From contig JAFYQF010000025.1 in NCBI GenBank assembly GCA_017559905.1, forward strand, positions 186,001 to 250,000: a stretch of DNA of 64,000 nt. Direction: 5' to 3'. Positions 17,560 to 26,655 of the stretch are shown here, piece after piece (within the stretch, counting starts at the first letter, position 1; each line of letters begins with the position of its first letter). The notes under the pieces are model-generated. The model was not told where the DNA came from and did not search any database. It saw only the letters and a program-made list of their open reading frames with translations. Made by a program: the position numbers and the translations under genes. Source of the DNA: a bacterium. Lineage in GTDB: Bacteria > Cyanobacteriota > Vampirovibrionia > Gastranaerophilales > Gastranaerophilaceae.

Positions 17560-18723
17560 TTACCCACGTAATTTGGATACAAATTTTTCTAATCTTCCAA
17601 TTGCTATTTTTAAATTTTCTAAAGAGTAAGCGTAAGATATTCTCAAAAAGCCTTCACCACATTCACCAAAGGCAGTCCCAGGGACGAGTGCAACTTTTTC
17701 TTCTTGCAAAAATCTTGTCGCAAATTCTTCGCTTGTCATTCCAAACTCTTTTATGCAAGGGAAAACATAAAACGCACCAAAAGGTTCAAAACATTCTAAT
17801 CCCATTTTCTCAAACGCATTCATCAAAAATCTTCTGCGTTGATTATAAGCTTCTCTCATCTCTTTAACGTCATCATCACCGTTTTTCAACGCTTCAACTG
17901 CCGCATACTGACTAATTGTTGGCGCACACATAATTGCAAATTGATGAATTTTTGTCATCTGCTGAATTAGCTCTTTTGGCGCACAAGCGTAACCCAATCG
18001 CCATCCTGTCATCGCATACGATTTTGAAAATCCGTTAATCAAAATTGTTCTCTCTTGCATACCCTCAATTGATGCAATAGAAACGTGCTTACCTTTATAT
18101 GTAAGTTCAGCATAAATTTCATCTGACATAACAAGAATATCTTTTTCGATTATTATTTTTGCAATTTTTTCCAAATCATCCTGTTCCATAATCGCACCTG
18201 TTGGATTATTTGGATAAGGTAAAATAAGAATTTTTGTCTTGTCAGTTATTGCCTCCAAAAGTTCTTCTGGAGTCAATCTAAAATCATTTTCAGCTTTTAA
18301 ATTTATAATAACAGGCTTTGCTCCTGCTAATACTGCACAAGGTTCATAAGAAACATAAGACGGTTGAGGGATAATAACCTCATCTCCAGGGTTAATAATC
18401 GCTCTCAAGCCTATGTCGATAGCTTCTGAACCTCCAACAGTAACAATAATCTCATTATCAGGGTTGTAATTTAAACCTTGAGAACGTTTCATATAATTAG
18501 CAATTTCAATACGCAAATCTTTTAGACCAGCATTTGAAGTATAAAAAGTTTTGCCACGTTCAAAAGCATAAATACCTTCATCTCTGATATGCCAAGGAGT
18601 ATCAAAATCGGGTTCTCCAACACCCAAAGATATCGCATCTTTCATTTCGCTAACAATATCAAAAAACTTTCTTATCCCAGAAGGTTTTATATTTACAACA
18701 TTGTCTGATAAAAACTTTCTCAC
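17560..18723 (-). CDS. class I/II PLP-dependent aminotransferase
   Basis: A 387-residue fold-type I aminotransferase of the aspartate/aromatic group. The N-terminal S-L-G-V-G-E-P-D-F, the P-N-N-P-T-G loop (Asn contacting PLP) near 169-174, S-D-E-I-Y-A-E-L (Asp and Tyr contacts) and G-F-S-K-S-Y-A-M-T-G-W-R-L-G-Y with the Schiff-base Lys near residue 231 are all visible. The start is a GTG overlapping the stop of the Lrp-family gene (GTGA), so the two are translationally coupled. The regulator probably controls this amino-acid metabolism. The exact substrate pair cannot be told. Confidence 0.92.
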   Translation of the reverse strand: MRKFLSDNVVNIKPSGIRKFFDIVSEMKDAISLGVGEPDFDTPWHIRDEGIYAFERGKTFYTSNAGLKDLRIEIANYMKRSQGLNYNPDNEIIVTVGGSEAIDIGLRAIINPGDEVIIPQPSYVSYEPCAVLAGAKPVIINLKAENDFRLTPEELLEAITDKTKILILPYPNNPTGAIMEQDDLEKIAKIIIEKDILVMSDEIYAELTYKGKHVSIASIEGMQERTILINGFSKSYAMTGWRLGYACAPKELIQQMTKIHQFAIMCAPTISQYAAVEALKNGDDDVKEMREAYNQRRRFLMNAFEKMGLECFEPFGAFYVFPCIKEFGMTSEEFATRFLQEEKVALVPGTAFGECGEGFLRISYAYSLENLKIAIGRLEKFVSKLRG

Positions 18724-19202
18724 GGAAGAATAACCTCACGTTCATCTTTTTGTTTTTCATTCAAAATAGTTCCGTGGTCTTTATATTTTTTCAAGATAAA
18801 ATGTGTTGCAGTACTCAATACAGAATCTAATGTTGACAACTTGTCAGAGACAAAGTTTGCAATTTCCTTCAATGATTTTTCTTCTAATATTACTAACAAA
18901 TCATAACCACCTGATAACAAATATACAGCCTTAACTTCAGGGTAATTATAAATTCTTTCAGCAATATTATCAAAACCACGACCACGCTGTGGAGTAACTT
19001 TCACTTCAATCAAAGCCATTACCTTTTCAATAGAAGTTTTTTCCCAATTAATCAAAGTGTGATAACCGCCAATAACACCGTCACGCTCTAATTGCTCGAT
19101 TTCTTTAAGAACTTCTTCTTCAGAAACGCCAAGCAACACTGCCAACTCTGAAAAATCAATACGACTATTTTTTTCTAATATAGATAATAATTCTTCTTTC
19201 AT
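18720..19202 (-). CDS. Lrp/AsnC-family transcriptional regulator
   Basis: 160 residues. An N-terminal helix-turn-helix (about 5-50, with D-F-S-E-L-A-V-L-L-G-V-S-E-E-E-V) is followed by an AsnC/RAM ligand-binding domain (about 65-140, with V-K-A-V-Y-L-L-S-G-G-Y-D-L-L-V). Such proteins sense amino acids and bind DNA as multimers. The start at 19202 is set by GGAG seven nt upstream; an ATG 12 nt earlier is in frame but less suitable. It overlaps the aminotransferase start by four nt. Confidence 0.9.
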   Translation of the reverse strand: MKEELLSILEKNSRIDFSELAVLLGVSEEEVLKEIEQLERDGVIGGYHTLINWEKTSIEKVMALIEVKVTPQRGRGFDNIAERIYNYPEVKAVYLLSGGYDLLVILEEKSLKEIANFVSDKLSTLDSVLSTATHFILKKYKDHGTILNEKQKDEREVILP

Positions 19203-19230
19203 ACGTATCTCCAACTATTCAGCGCATAAA

Positions 19231-20523
19231 CTATACGTTTGCACCACAACATTTTTTAAATTTTTTACCGCTACCGCAAGGGCAAGGGTCATTTCTGCCA
19301 ACATTTGTTGTATCAAATTGAGGTTTTTCTTCAAATTCCTCAATAATACCCAATGTTTGAGAAAATGCTTTTGATTTATACAAAACAGTTGTTGAAGAAT
19401 AAATTTTGTTTTCTTGATATCTATTCTTATATTTTTTCAACAAATCTTCTAGCTTATAGTTGTTTTTAAGAATTTTGTTGATAACTTCCATAAAGTTTTT
19501 ATGTTTAGAAGCAACTTTTTTCAAAATATTTGCAGAGATTTTATCGTTAGTCAAGAAATATTCTACACACTTGTCGTAGTTAGTAATTTCTGTGACGTTT
19601 TCAACTTCAAATATTTTATTGAAAGTTCCATAGAAAGGTACTGCATACATACCTAATTCTTTGTCAAAAATAATACCAACATCATAGGTTTCTTCGTGAG
19701 AAGAAAAACCGCCAAGAGAATTTTCCAAGAAATTACTATAACTATTATTAAATTCTTTTACATTGAAAAATCCTAAAGCTTCAGGCAATTGAATTTTATC
19801 AGAAAAATCTGCCTTTTCACCTGATTCCGCATAATCATTGAACAAACCAATCAAATCATCAGCAAACTTGTTTGTTGTAACAACTTCATCTTGTCCAAAA
19901 AACTCAATAAAGCTTTTGTAAATATTAGTAACTTCAGATTCAATTTCTTTTTGTTTTTCAGGATTGTCCAAATATACAAGCTCTGGATTTTGTACAATTT
20001 TTGCAACAGCATATCTGTAAGCTTCATCTTTTTTCGTAGAAGATAAAACTCCTGAAATTTCTAACAAATAAGCGTTTTCATTGTGGTAGAAAATTCTTGC
20101 AACGACATATTGACCCGCACCAATACCACGGAAAGAAGTCATCTTAACCAAAGACAACGCTTCGTATGATTTTTCGTTAACAATGTTATATAGATTGAAA
20201 CCATTTTTCAAAACTTTTTTAACTTCGAATACAGAAGAAATAGAAGTTTTTAATTCTTCAACAATAGCCTTAACTTCATCGGTTAAACCTTCATTTTTTT
20301 CTAAATACAAGTCGAAAACAGACTTTCTTTCTTCGCCAAGATTTCTTTCAAAAATATAATTAAAGCAAGCAGCTTGAAACTGAACGCCTGTAGAATTTGA
20401 ATTTATACCAATTGTTCTAATATATTCTGCAAAATCAGGTTGAATAGCTTCATCTTGCCTAATAAACAATGCCAAATCTTTGATTATATCATTAATATCT
20501 TTCAAGTCTTCTAAAATAAGCAT
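19231..20523 (-). CDS. SEC-C zinc-motif protein
   Basis: A 430-residue protein ending in a SEC-C metal-binding tail, [17 protein letters not shown] (C-x-C-x8-C-C), as on SecA and many nucleic-acid or ribosome-linked proteins. The long N-terminal part is acidic and helical, with no signal peptide and no family I recognise. It lies 28 bp upstream of the Lrp regulator on the same strand and may be the first gene of a three-gene operon. The ribosome-binding site is GAGGAGAG. Confidence 0.75.
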   Translation of the reverse strand: MLILEDLKDINDIIKDLALFIRQDEAIQPDFAEYIRTIGINSNSTGVQFQAACFNYIFERNLGEERKSVFDLYLEKNEGLTDEVKAIVEELKTSISSVFEVKKVLKNGFNLYNIVNEKSYEALSLVKMTSFRGIGAGQYVVARIFYHNENAYLLEISGVLSSTKKDEAYRYAVAKIVQNPELVYLDNPEKQKEIESEVTNIYKSFIEFFGQDEVVTTNKFADDLIGLFNDYAESGEKADFSDKIQLPEALGFFNVKEFNNSYSNFLENSLGGFSSHEETYDVGIIFDKELGMYAVPFYGTFNKIFEVENVTEITNYDKCVEYFLTNDKISANILKKVASKHKNFMEVINKILKNNYKLEDLLKKYKNRYQENKIYSSTTVLYKSKAFSQTLGIIEEFEEKPQFDTTNVGRNDPCPCGSGKKFKKCCGANV

Positions 20524-20635
20524 AGGCTCTCCTCGTCTGTTTAAAATAAATTGTACTTGCTTTTAAAATAATTTAAACAAATGGAAAATTCAATACCTAT
20601 AACAGGATAATTTATTTTGCAAAATTTAAAAAATA

Positions 20636-20653
20636 TGTTATAATGAGAGTATG
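20636..20653 (+). promoter_or_regulatory. extended -10 box placed for a leaderless mRNA
   Basis: TG-T-TATAAT (20636-20644) ends 6 nt before the ATG at 20651. The six bases (GAGAGT) are too close to the start to serve as a normal ribosome-binding site. Confidence 0.5.
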
Positions 20654-21247
20654 AAAAAGACATTATTATTATTAGGAATATTATTATTAACAGTAGGCAG
20701 TGCATTTGCATATTCAATGCCACGTTGGGGAATGACTGCGATTGACGTATATTTACCAGAGAACCAATATTCTCAATTAGTTCGTTCCTCTTTTGATGAA
20801 TGGAGTAATGCAAGCGGAGGTCGTATAAGATTCAGATACGCATCTACGCGATTTGCATCAACAAACGCTCCAATCAAAGTAGTATTTTTGAATGAACAGA
20901 CAAGATATTATTTAACACAGTCTCAACGCTCAGAAACTACTGGTTATTTCACCAATATGGATCAAGGTTTTATAAGCAAAGCGACACTAACTATCTATGA
21001 AAAAAATCGATTTGATGAAATACCCGACCCTGATCAATTAAGAAGTGAAGTTCTACACGAAATTGGTTACATATTGGGTTTAGAAAAAATATTTAGAGAT
21101 TGTGGCAAAGAAGAACAAGACGCATCTATTATGTGCATACCATCTCTATCAAAAGATTCATCTATCACTGATTTAGATAGGGCTTCAATCGTAAGGAAAT
21201 ATGACCGTTCTAATGATGATATCAAACAACGCAAAAACCATAATTAA
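20651..21247 (+). CDS. secreted matrixin-like (M10) protein with a degenerate zinc site
   Basis: 198 residues. A signal peptide (1-20, ending A-F-A) is followed by a matrixin-type fold: a YLPENQYSQL-like first strand, F-D-E-W-S-N-A-S-G-G-R-I-R-F-R-Y, then the helix L-R-S-E-V-L-H136-E137-I-G-Y140-I-L-G143-L-E-K146. A Met-turn-like S-I-M follows, and S-I-T-D-L-D-R-A-S-I near the C-terminus. The zinc signature HExxHxxGxxH is broken: the second His is Tyr and the third is Lys. His, Glu and Gly remain. It is probably catalytically dead or uses other ligands. The gene starts from a probable leaderless promoter. Confidence 0.7.
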   Translation: MKKTLLLLGILLLTVGSAFAYSMPRWGMTAIDVYLPENQYSQLVRSSFDEWSNASGGRIRFRYASTRFASTNAPIKVVFLNEQTRYYLTQSQRSETTGYFTNMDQGFISKATLTIYEKNRFDEIPDPDQLRSEVLHEIGYILGLEKIFRDCGKEEQDASIMCIPSLSKDSSITDLDRASIVRKYDRSNDDIKQRKNHN

Positions 21248-21289
21248 GTCCTTACTAGGTCTAGGCGGTTTTAACGGCAATATTTTAGC

Positions 21290-21460
21290 TTAACATAATT
21301 TGACAAAGTGATTAAAGTAAAAGTTTAAAACTTTGTCAAACCACAATATATTTTATAACCTTCGGGACGTGGCACTCTGCCGACGAGGAAGATTGAGTAT
21401 CTTCCGAGGAGAGGTGGTAGCGTAGCTACCAAGCTTACTCCCAAAACTGACAATTTTATA
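21290..21460 (+). other. structured non-coding stretch with a partial tRNA-Pro 5' copy
   Basis: No open frame. An 11-bp inverted repeat TTTGACAAAGT/ACTTTGTCAAA spans about 21299-21342. Then CGGGACGTGGC, identical to the first 11 nt of the downstream tRNA-Pro, occurs with a similar ATTTTATA flank. It is followed by hairpins GGAAGAT/ATCTTCC and GGTAGC/GCTACC. It looks like a decayed tandem tRNA copy or an uncharacterised structured RNA. Confidence 0.4.
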
Positions 21461-21465
21461 TACTA

Positions 21466-21539
21466 CGGGACGTGGCGCAGCTTGGTAGCGTACTACCTTG
21501 GGGTGGTAGGGGTCGCAGGTTCAAATCCTGTCGTTCCGA
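21466..21539 (+). tRNA. tRNA-Pro(GGG)
   Basis: A 74-nt cloverleaf. The acceptor CGGGACG/CGTTCCG has one G-T pair and discriminator A. The anticodon stem ACTACC/GGTAG encloses TTGGGGT with anticodon GGG. The T-arm has G-C-A-G-G-T-T-C-A-A-A-T-C-C-T-G. CCA is not encoded. Confidence 0.95.
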
Positions 21540-21598
21540 AAAATAAAATACAAAACACAAAGAGAAGCACACTTATTTTATAAAATAGGAGAAGAGTT

Positions 21599-21991
21599 AT
21601 GAAAACAAACATTATTATTGCAATTGCATCAATAATATTAATAGCAATACTTGCTGCGTGTGGAGCATTTGGAGTAAAGCACAGTAAACAAGAATATTTT
21701 TGTATCGCAACAGGAAAAATTTATCACCCATTCGAAACAAAAGATGCAGCTTGTGAAAAATTCAAAGATGATGCTGCGAAACTAGAAAGATGCCACGATA
21801 AATTTGACAAAACAGTAAAAGCATACAAAGCTGGTAAATGTAGTGAAATAATCAGAGATACATTAACAATCGACGGAAGCTCATGCAAGGTAACTTACAC
21901 AAAAGATAAGAAAAGCTATTTCACATACTCTTGTACTCCACGCTCACCAGAAGTAACTAAAAAATTAAAAGAATTATATGGTAGACATTAA
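21599..21991 (+). CDS. Cys-rich putative lipoprotein
   Basis: 130 residues. The N-terminal hydrophobic segment ends in a lipobox I-L-A-A-C21-G, so the protein is probably lipidated and membrane-anchored. The mature part is Lys-rich with several further cysteines (about six), consistent with disulfides in the periplasm. No family recognised. It has its own AGGAGAAG ribosome-binding site, follows tRNA-Pro by 60 bp and ends at a bidirectional terminator shared with the convergent HExxH gene. Confidence 0.65.
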   Translation: MKTNIIIAIASIILIAILAACGAFGVKHSKQEYFCIATGKIYHPFETKDAACEKFKDDAAKLERCHDKFDKTVKAYKAGKCSEIIRDTLTIDGSSCKVTYTKDKKSYFTYSCTPRSPEVTKKLKELYGRH

Positions 21992-22005
21992 ACAAACAAT
22001 AAATA

Positions 22006-22036
22006 AAAAGGCTAGCTTTTAGTTAGCCTTTTTTAT
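22006..22036. terminator. bidirectional terminator
   Basis: A stem AAGGCTA/TAGCCTT (22008-22030) flanked by A-run and T-run, between the convergent genes ending at 21991 and 22033. Confidence 0.8.
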
Positions 22037-23229
22037 TCTGATTTATTTTTCAACTTTGCAAACAAACCACCGTCAACTTGTCTAATTTGTCGAGGAGGAA
22101 GCTCGGTTATTTTTACCGCAATACGCTTTCTGTTTGGATCCTTTAATTTACTCAAAAGTATCGGCTCACCGTACACTGCAGCATCATCAAACGAAGCCTG
22201 AAGAAAAGCTGTAAGTGGATCTTTAAACTTTTCCCCTACAAAGGATGTTGTTGGTAAACCAGTTTTTATGTTAGCTTTTCCCGAACCTTTTTTCATAACA
22301 TCCCAAGCTAACTCAATTTCATCATCAAGAACTTTTGAAGTTTGAGAAAGAATTTCAGACATCATACCTTGCCAAGTAACATCAGATGAACCTGAAGCAT
22401 AACGTAAAACCTCATCAGAAACTTTATAAGCCCTAACTTCATCATCAATAGTCGTTTTCATAAGTTGTAATTGCGCCCATTGATTTTTCATTTTAGGATG
22501 CGATTGAGCTCTTGTAATAGCTCTGATATATGCTTTTCTACGGGCCGGCGAGGTTAAACCTGTAAAATTTTCTCCTTCAAGCAACTTCACAATATCATCT
22601 GAATTTGCACCAACACCTTTCAGTTTACCAGTAGCTTCAAGATGTTGAATTCCAAATAACTCTACAATATCGCCTTGAAGATCTTTCTGCGCAAGAAGAG
22701 GATCTTTAACTTTAACATTACGTTTAGGCGCTTCCTTAACAGAAGTTTTAAATAATGATTTAAATTTTTTGTTCACTTTATAAGCTGACTGAACGAACGT
22801 TAATACAGACTTTCTTTTTGGCGTATGCTCATTATACAAATAATGTTCAAATTCGTGCACAAAGTTGGAAATTTCTTTATCGGTTTCTATTTTTGGAATA
22901 TAAATACCTTTTGCTTTGCCCTGCATATTGAAATACAAAGCGGCACGTCCTGAAGAAATTGAATTTACAAATTCTTCTGATTCACCAATTCTAATCAACT
23001 CTTTCTGTAATGCTTTTTCAGAATTATAAATTTGCACATTTACATTTGGCACGTGTTTTTTAACGGTAGTCGCAATAATATCATCGGTTAAACCACCATT
23101 AGCTTTGGATAAATCAACAAGCTCTTTGCCAATGTTTATAGAAATGTCAACACATTGCTTTTTTGTATACAATCCATAATAATTACCTGCTTTTTTAGCA
23201 ACAGACCACAGAACTTTTGGTATAGCCAT
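22033..23229 (-). CDS. HExxH putative metallopeptidase, third family member
   Basis: A 398-residue protein with H125-E126-F127-E128-H129 (N-F-V-H-E-F-E-H-Y-L) followed by Y-N-E-H. The helix is preceded by Y-I-P-K-I-E-T-D-K. Unlike the two members at 2649 and 6263, the motif lies near residue 125 and not 290. The N-terminus (MAIPKVLWSVAKKAGNYYGL) again starts with a short hydrophobic/aromatic helix and no signal peptide. The C-terminal 200 residues contain a D-E-V-R-A-Y-K-V-S-D-E-V-L-R-Y-A-S-G helix that could supply the third ligand. Ribosome-binding site GGGGAA. It lies far from the accessory region, so the family is dispersed. Confidence 0.6.
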   Translation of the reverse strand: MAIPKVLWSVAKKAGNYYGLYTKKQCVDISINIGKELVDLSKANGGLTDDIIATTVKKHVPNVNVQIYNSEKALQKELIRIGESEEFVNSISSGRAALYFNMQGKAKGIYIPKIETDKEISNFVHEFEHYLYNEHTPKRKSVLTFVQSAYKVNKKFKSLFKTSVKEAPKRNVKVKDPLLAQKDLQGDIVELFGIQHLEATGKLKGVGANSDDIVKLLEGENFTGLTSPARRKAYIRAITRAQSHPKMKNQWAQLQLMKTTIDDEVRAYKVSDEVLRYASGSSDVTWQGMMSEILSQTSKVLDDEIELAWDVMKKGSGKANIKTGLPTTSFVGEKFKDPLTAFLQASFDDAAVYGEPILLSKLKDPNRKRIAVKITELPPRQIRQVDGGLFAKLKNKSE

Positions 23230-23397
23230 TAATAATTCCCCGTAAAAAATTTTCCCTAATATTTATATAAAGTATTTTTGATAAAAAAAATTGCCTAACT
23301 ACTCAATCAAACCTACGATTTTTTTGTAAACAAATTGAAAATTACAATAAATAATTGTATAATTTTTTAGTAATGATAAGTAAAATGAGGGCATTAT

Positions 23398-24720
23398 ATG
23401 AAATTGCACATGCAAATTTTGATTGCACTAGGACTTGGAATTAAGCGTAACGGACACATTTTTCTAGGTATATTAGGCGGTATAATCGTTGGTATACTTT
23501 TGCATCAACATCCAAACGTCTTGGCTGCAAATATTTTAACATTTATTGGACAAGTCTTTATTAGATTAATCCAAATGGTAGTAATACCGCTTGTTGTATC
23601 AGCCATAATTATCGGTATCACAAGCGTTGGTGACAACAAACAGCTTGGCAAATTTGGTTCTAAAATGATTATATACTACGGAATTATAACCACAATTGCA
23701 GTAACCATCGGCGCAGCTTTAGCTTTAATAATGAAACCTGGTATCGGAGCAGCAAACTTTATTGCGGCAAACGCAGCTAGCGAAGTTCAAGAGACAGTAG
23801 CAGCAACAATGCAACAACAACAAGGAAATATCCTAAATATTTTCCTTAACTTCATCCCAAGCAACCCATTCCACTCTGTAGCAGTTGGCGATATGGTTCC
23901 AATCATCGTATTCTGCTTAATATTTGCAATCGCACTATCAAAAGTAGGAGATGTAAACAGACCAATCGTTTCTTTCTTCGAATCTGTATTTGCAGCAACA
24001 ATGAAAATCACCGACTGGATTATGTTTATGGCGGCACCTGGTGTGTTTGCGCTTACAGCTAGCGCAGTTTCTAGCTTTGGAGTTGAAATCTTCTCAAGCA
24101 TTTCAAAATACTTATTAGTATTATTTATAGGTTTTGCAATCCAATTATTTGTAGTTTATCCAATATTCTTAAGCAGAGTTTCAAAAGTTTCAATTGTTAT
24201 GTTATATTCTGCAATTACAGAAGCTATGATGGTAGCTTTTGGCACAGCAAGTTCTTCAGCAACATTGCCACTTACAATTGCATGTTGTGAAAAGAGAGGC
24301 ATTTCTCATAAAATTTCAAGCTTTGTACTTCCTCTAGGTGCAACATTAAATATGGATGGAACAGCTCTTTTACAAGTAGTAGCAGTAATATTCCTAGCAC
24401 AAGCTTACGGAGTACCACTTGATTTGTTCTTAATTATTCAAATCGCAATTTTAGCAATATTTGCATCATCAACAAGCGCAGGTATCCCAGGAGCAGGATT
24501 AATCACTATTGCGCTAATCTTGAACGGTATGGGATTAAGCCCAGAACAACTGGTAACAGGATTTGCATTCTTATTCACAATAGAAAGAATTACAGATATG
24601 ATGCGTACACTTGTTAACGTAACATCAGACGTAGTTGTTGCAGCAGCAATCGCAGACAACGAAAACGAAATCAATTATGATTTACTTAACAATCCTGCTT
24701 CATACGAAGAAATTGCTTAA
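23398..24720 (+). CDS. dicarboxylate/amino acid:cation symporter (SLC1/DAACS family)
   Basis: A 440-residue inner-membrane carrier for glutamate, aspartate or C4-dicarboxylates coupled to Na+ or H+. The family core is visible: the hydrophobic helices Q-M-V-V-I-P-L-V-V-S-A-I-I-I-G-I, the serine-rich hairpin S-S-S-A-T-L-P near residue 282, G-A-T-L-N-M-D-G-T-A near residue 320 (NMDGT cation/substrate motif), and the second hairpin with S-T-S-A-G-I-P-G-A-G. C-terminal R-T-L-V-N-V-T-S-D is the substrate-binding helix. Monocistronic, with a GAGGG site and a strong terminator at 24733. Confidence 0.95.
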   Translation: MKLHMQILIALGLGIKRNGHIFLGILGGIIVGILLHQHPNVLAANILTFIGQVFIRLIQMVVIPLVVSAIIIGITSVGDNKQLGKFGSKMIIYYGIITTIAVTIGAALALIMKPGIGAANFIAANAASEVQETVAATMQQQQGNILNIFLNFIPSNPFHSVAVGDMVPIIVFCLIFAIALSKVGDVNRPIVSFFESVFAATMKITDWIMFMAAPGVFALTASAVSSFGVEIFSSISKYLLVLFIGFAIQLFVVYPIFLSRVSKVSIVMLYSAITEAMMVAFGTASSSATLPLTIACCEKRGISHKISSFVLPLGATLNMDGTALLQVVAVIFLAQAYGVPLDLFLIIQIAILAIFASSTSAGIPGAGLITIALILNGMGLSPEQLVTGFAFLFTIERITDMMRTLVNVTSDVVVAAAIADNENEINYDLLNNPASYEEIA

Positions 24721-24732
24721 CTAAAAAAATAT

Positions 24733-24767
24733 AAAAAAAGTTCTCACAAAATGTGGGAACTTTTTTT
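24733..24767 (+). terminator. rho-independent terminator
   Basis: A stem AAAGTTC-CACA / TGTG-GAACTTT with seven T on the 3' side, just after the symporter gene. Confidence 0.85.
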
Positions 24768-24768
24768 A

Positions 24769-24786
24769 TGCTAAAATTTTTGTATG
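24769..24786 (+). promoter_or_regulatory. extended -10 box placed for a leaderless queF mRNA
   Basis: TG-C-TAAAAT (24769-24777) ends 6 nt before the ATG of queF at 24784. There is no Shine-Dalgarno sequence. Confidence 0.55.
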
Positions 24787-25680
24787 GAAAATATTACAGA
24801 CAAAACCGCATCAAAATATTTGGGCAAAAAAGTGGATGGCAGTGAAAAATATGACCCCTCACTTTTAGTTAGAGTACCTCGTTTTGAAAACAGAAAACAA
24901 TATAACATTCAAAACGAAAATTTACCTTTTCAAGGGTGTGACGTTTGGCACGCTTACGAGTTTTCTTGTATGACAGAAAACGGACTCCCTGTAACAAGAC
25001 TGTTAAAGTTAAAATATAATTGCAACAACAAATTTTTAGTTGAATCAAAATCGCTAAAATTATATCTAAACTCATATAATATGAGCAGATTTGGAGCAAA
25101 TATCAACGACTGCCTAACTATCTGCAAACAACAAATAGAAAAAGATTTATCTAAAATTTTAGAAACAGAAGTTTATGCAAACTTCGTCAACAACAACTCA
25201 AATAAAATTTCTATCTTTGAAAACTATAAAAACATTATTGAATTTGTAAACGAAAAAAACCTTAAAATCGAAAAATTCAAAGAAGCTCCAGAAGTTTTAC
25301 AGATAGAAGAAACCCACGAAACAAAAGAATATTTTTTATCGTTTGATTCCCTACGCTCAAACTGCAGAGTAACTCATCAACCTGATTTTGGGGATGCTTT
25401 CATATATTACAAATCTAAAAAACATATTCAAGAAGAAAGCCTTGTAAAATACTTAAGCTCATTCCGTTCTGAATATCATTTTCACGAAGAATGCTGTGAA
25501 ATGATATTTAAACGATTGATGGACTTGTTAGATAACGAAGATGAACTTTGCATATCAATCCTTTACACTCGCCGTGGTGGAATTGATATCTGTCCAAGCC
25601 GTTGGAATAAACATTGCACAAGTGATACCTTAAAATTATTAGACATCGGAACTTTTGCAAGAAACGGAGTTAAGCAATAA
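24784..25680 (+). CDS. queF: NADPH-dependent 7-cyano-7-deazaguanine reductase
   Basis: Reduces preQ0 to preQ1 in queuosine biosynthesis for tRNA wobble positions. The 298-residue length is that of the bimodular E. coli-type QueF (tunnelling fold). Visible motifs: E-S-K-S-L-K-L-Y-L-N-S (NADPH site) near residue 81, L-R-S-N-C-R-V-T-H-Q-P-D-F-G-D with the catalytic Cys near 197 and Asp nearby, and F-H-E near 237. It starts from a promoter suggesting a leaderless mRNA and overlaps yraN by one base (TAATG), so the two are coupled. No queC/D/E genes lie in the window. Confidence 0.95.
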   Translation: MENITDKTASKYLGKKVDGSEKYDPSLLVRVPRFENRKQYNIQNENLPFQGCDVWHAYEFSCMTENGLPVTRLLKLKYNCNNKFLVESKSLKLYLNSYNMSRFGANINDCLTICKQQIEKDLSKILETEVYANFVNNNSNKISIFENYKNIIEFVNEKNLKIEKFKEAPEVLQIEETHETKEYFLSFDSLRSNCRVTHQPDFGDAFIYYKSKKHIQEESLVKYLSSFRSEYHFHEECCEMIFKRLMDLLDNEDELCISILYTRRGGIDICPSRWNKHCTSDTLKLLDIGTFARNGVKQ

Positions 25681-26027
25681 TGAACAACAGAGAATTTGGA
25701 AATTCTGGCGAAGATTTGGCGTGTAACTATTTAGAAAAAAATGGCTATAAAATTCTTGAAAGAAACAAACATTTTTCTAAATTTTGCGAGATTGATATTA
25801 TCGCACAATTCAAAAAAACAACAGTATTTGTAGAAGTAAAAACTCGCAAAACTACAAGCTTTGGCACTCCTTTTGAGGCTATTACAAAAACTAAATTTGA
25901 AAACATAAAAAAAGGTGTTCAATACTACCTAACCGAAAACAAAATCAAAGACTACAGAATTGATGTAATCGGAATTACTATAAAACCTGAATTGAAGATT
26001 GAACATTTGAAAAACATTTCCCTCTAA
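25680..26027 (+). CDS. yraN: YraN/UPF0102 family nuclease-fold protein
   Basis: A 115-residue restriction-endonuclease-fold protein of the UPF0102 family. G-E-D-L-A-C-N-Y-L-E-K-N-G-Y near residue 10, E-I-D-I-I-A near 38-43, and V-F-V-E-V-K-T-R-K near 50 (D...E-x-K active site) are the family signature. The cellular role is not settled; family members are linked to DNA repair or uptake. The start overlaps the queF stop (TAATG). Confidence 0.93.
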   Translation: MNNREFGNSGEDLACNYLEKNGYKILERNKHFSKFCEIDIIAQFKKTTVFVEVKTRKTTSFGTPFEAITKTKFENIKKGVQYYLTENKIKDYRIDVIGITIKPELKIEHLKNISL

Positions 26028-26045
26028 ATAAAAAAGTAACAAAAA

Positions 26046-26140
26046 AAAGTCACACACTCTCTGTGCGACTTTGAACAATAATCTTGGGAGGAGATTTGGG
26101 GATAGTTGTACATGCATGATATGTCAAGCATGTTTTTTTT
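26046..26140 (+). ncRNA. candidate small RNA or long 3' UTR between two hairpins
   Basis: A first hairpin AAGTC-CACA/TGTG-GACTT (about 26049-26073) has its T-run only on the minus strand. A second, ACATGC/GCATGT (about 26111-26134), is followed by eight T on the + strand and is a good terminator. Between them lies GGGAGGAG in a single-stranded stretch. It is either an extended yraN 3' end or a small RNA of about 90 nt. Confidence 0.3.
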
Positions 26141-26220
26141 GTTACATTAGTCATAAAAATTTTAATAAAAATTTACAATTCCTTGATTTTATAATACAAT
26201 TATTGCAGGAGAAAGAAATC

Positions 26221-26655
26221 ATGAAAATTTTGGTTATTAACGGCGTTAATATGAATATGCTTGGAATCCGCGAACCAGAAAAGTATGGGAGCATGACATT
26301 AAAAGAATTAGAAAAAGATTTATACGCATATTCATTTGAATTAGGAGTGGATTTAGAAACTTTTCAAAGCAATTTTGAAGGTGAGATTGTTGAAAAAATT
26401 CAACAATCTATAAACGACACTGATGGGATTATTATCAATGCCGCAGCCCACACTCATACAAGCGTTGCAATAAGAGATGCGATTTCTGCAGTTAATATTC
26501 CAACAATAGAAGTTCATATGACAAACATTCACGCAAGAGAAGATTTCAGACAAAAATCACTTATTGCACCTGTTTGCAAAGGACAAATTTCTGGATTTGG
26601 AGCTGAAAGCTACAAACTTGCCCTAATGGGTTTAGTAGCATTACTAAAAAAGTAG
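26221..26655 (+). CDS. aroQ: type II 3-dehydroquinate dehydratase
   Basis: Dehydrates 3-dehydroquinate to 3-dehydroshikimate, the third shikimate step, as a dodecamer. 144 residues, the normal size. Signature regions: [17 protein letters not shown] at 8-24 (usually N-G-P-N-L-N-L-L-G), [32 protein letters not shown] with the catalytic His, and G-F-G-A-E-S-Y. The Pro-to-Val and the Ala in place of the usual Pro-Gly-Gly of the INP loop are mild departures. Ribosome-binding site AGGAGAAA. It ends in a bidirectional terminator. Partner of aroA. Confidence 0.95.
   Translation: MKILVINGVNMNMLGIREPEKYGSMTLKELEKDLYAYSFELGVDLETFQSNFEGEIVEKIQQSINDTDGIIINAAAHTHTSVAIRDAISAVNIPTIEVHMTNIHAREDFRQKSLIAPVCKGQISGFGAESYKLALMGLVALLKK

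Noticed and set aside
26071..26220. Upstream extension of aroQ
   Set aside because: The family start M-K-I-L-V-I-N is at 26221 with AGGAGAAA; the extension crosses a terminator.
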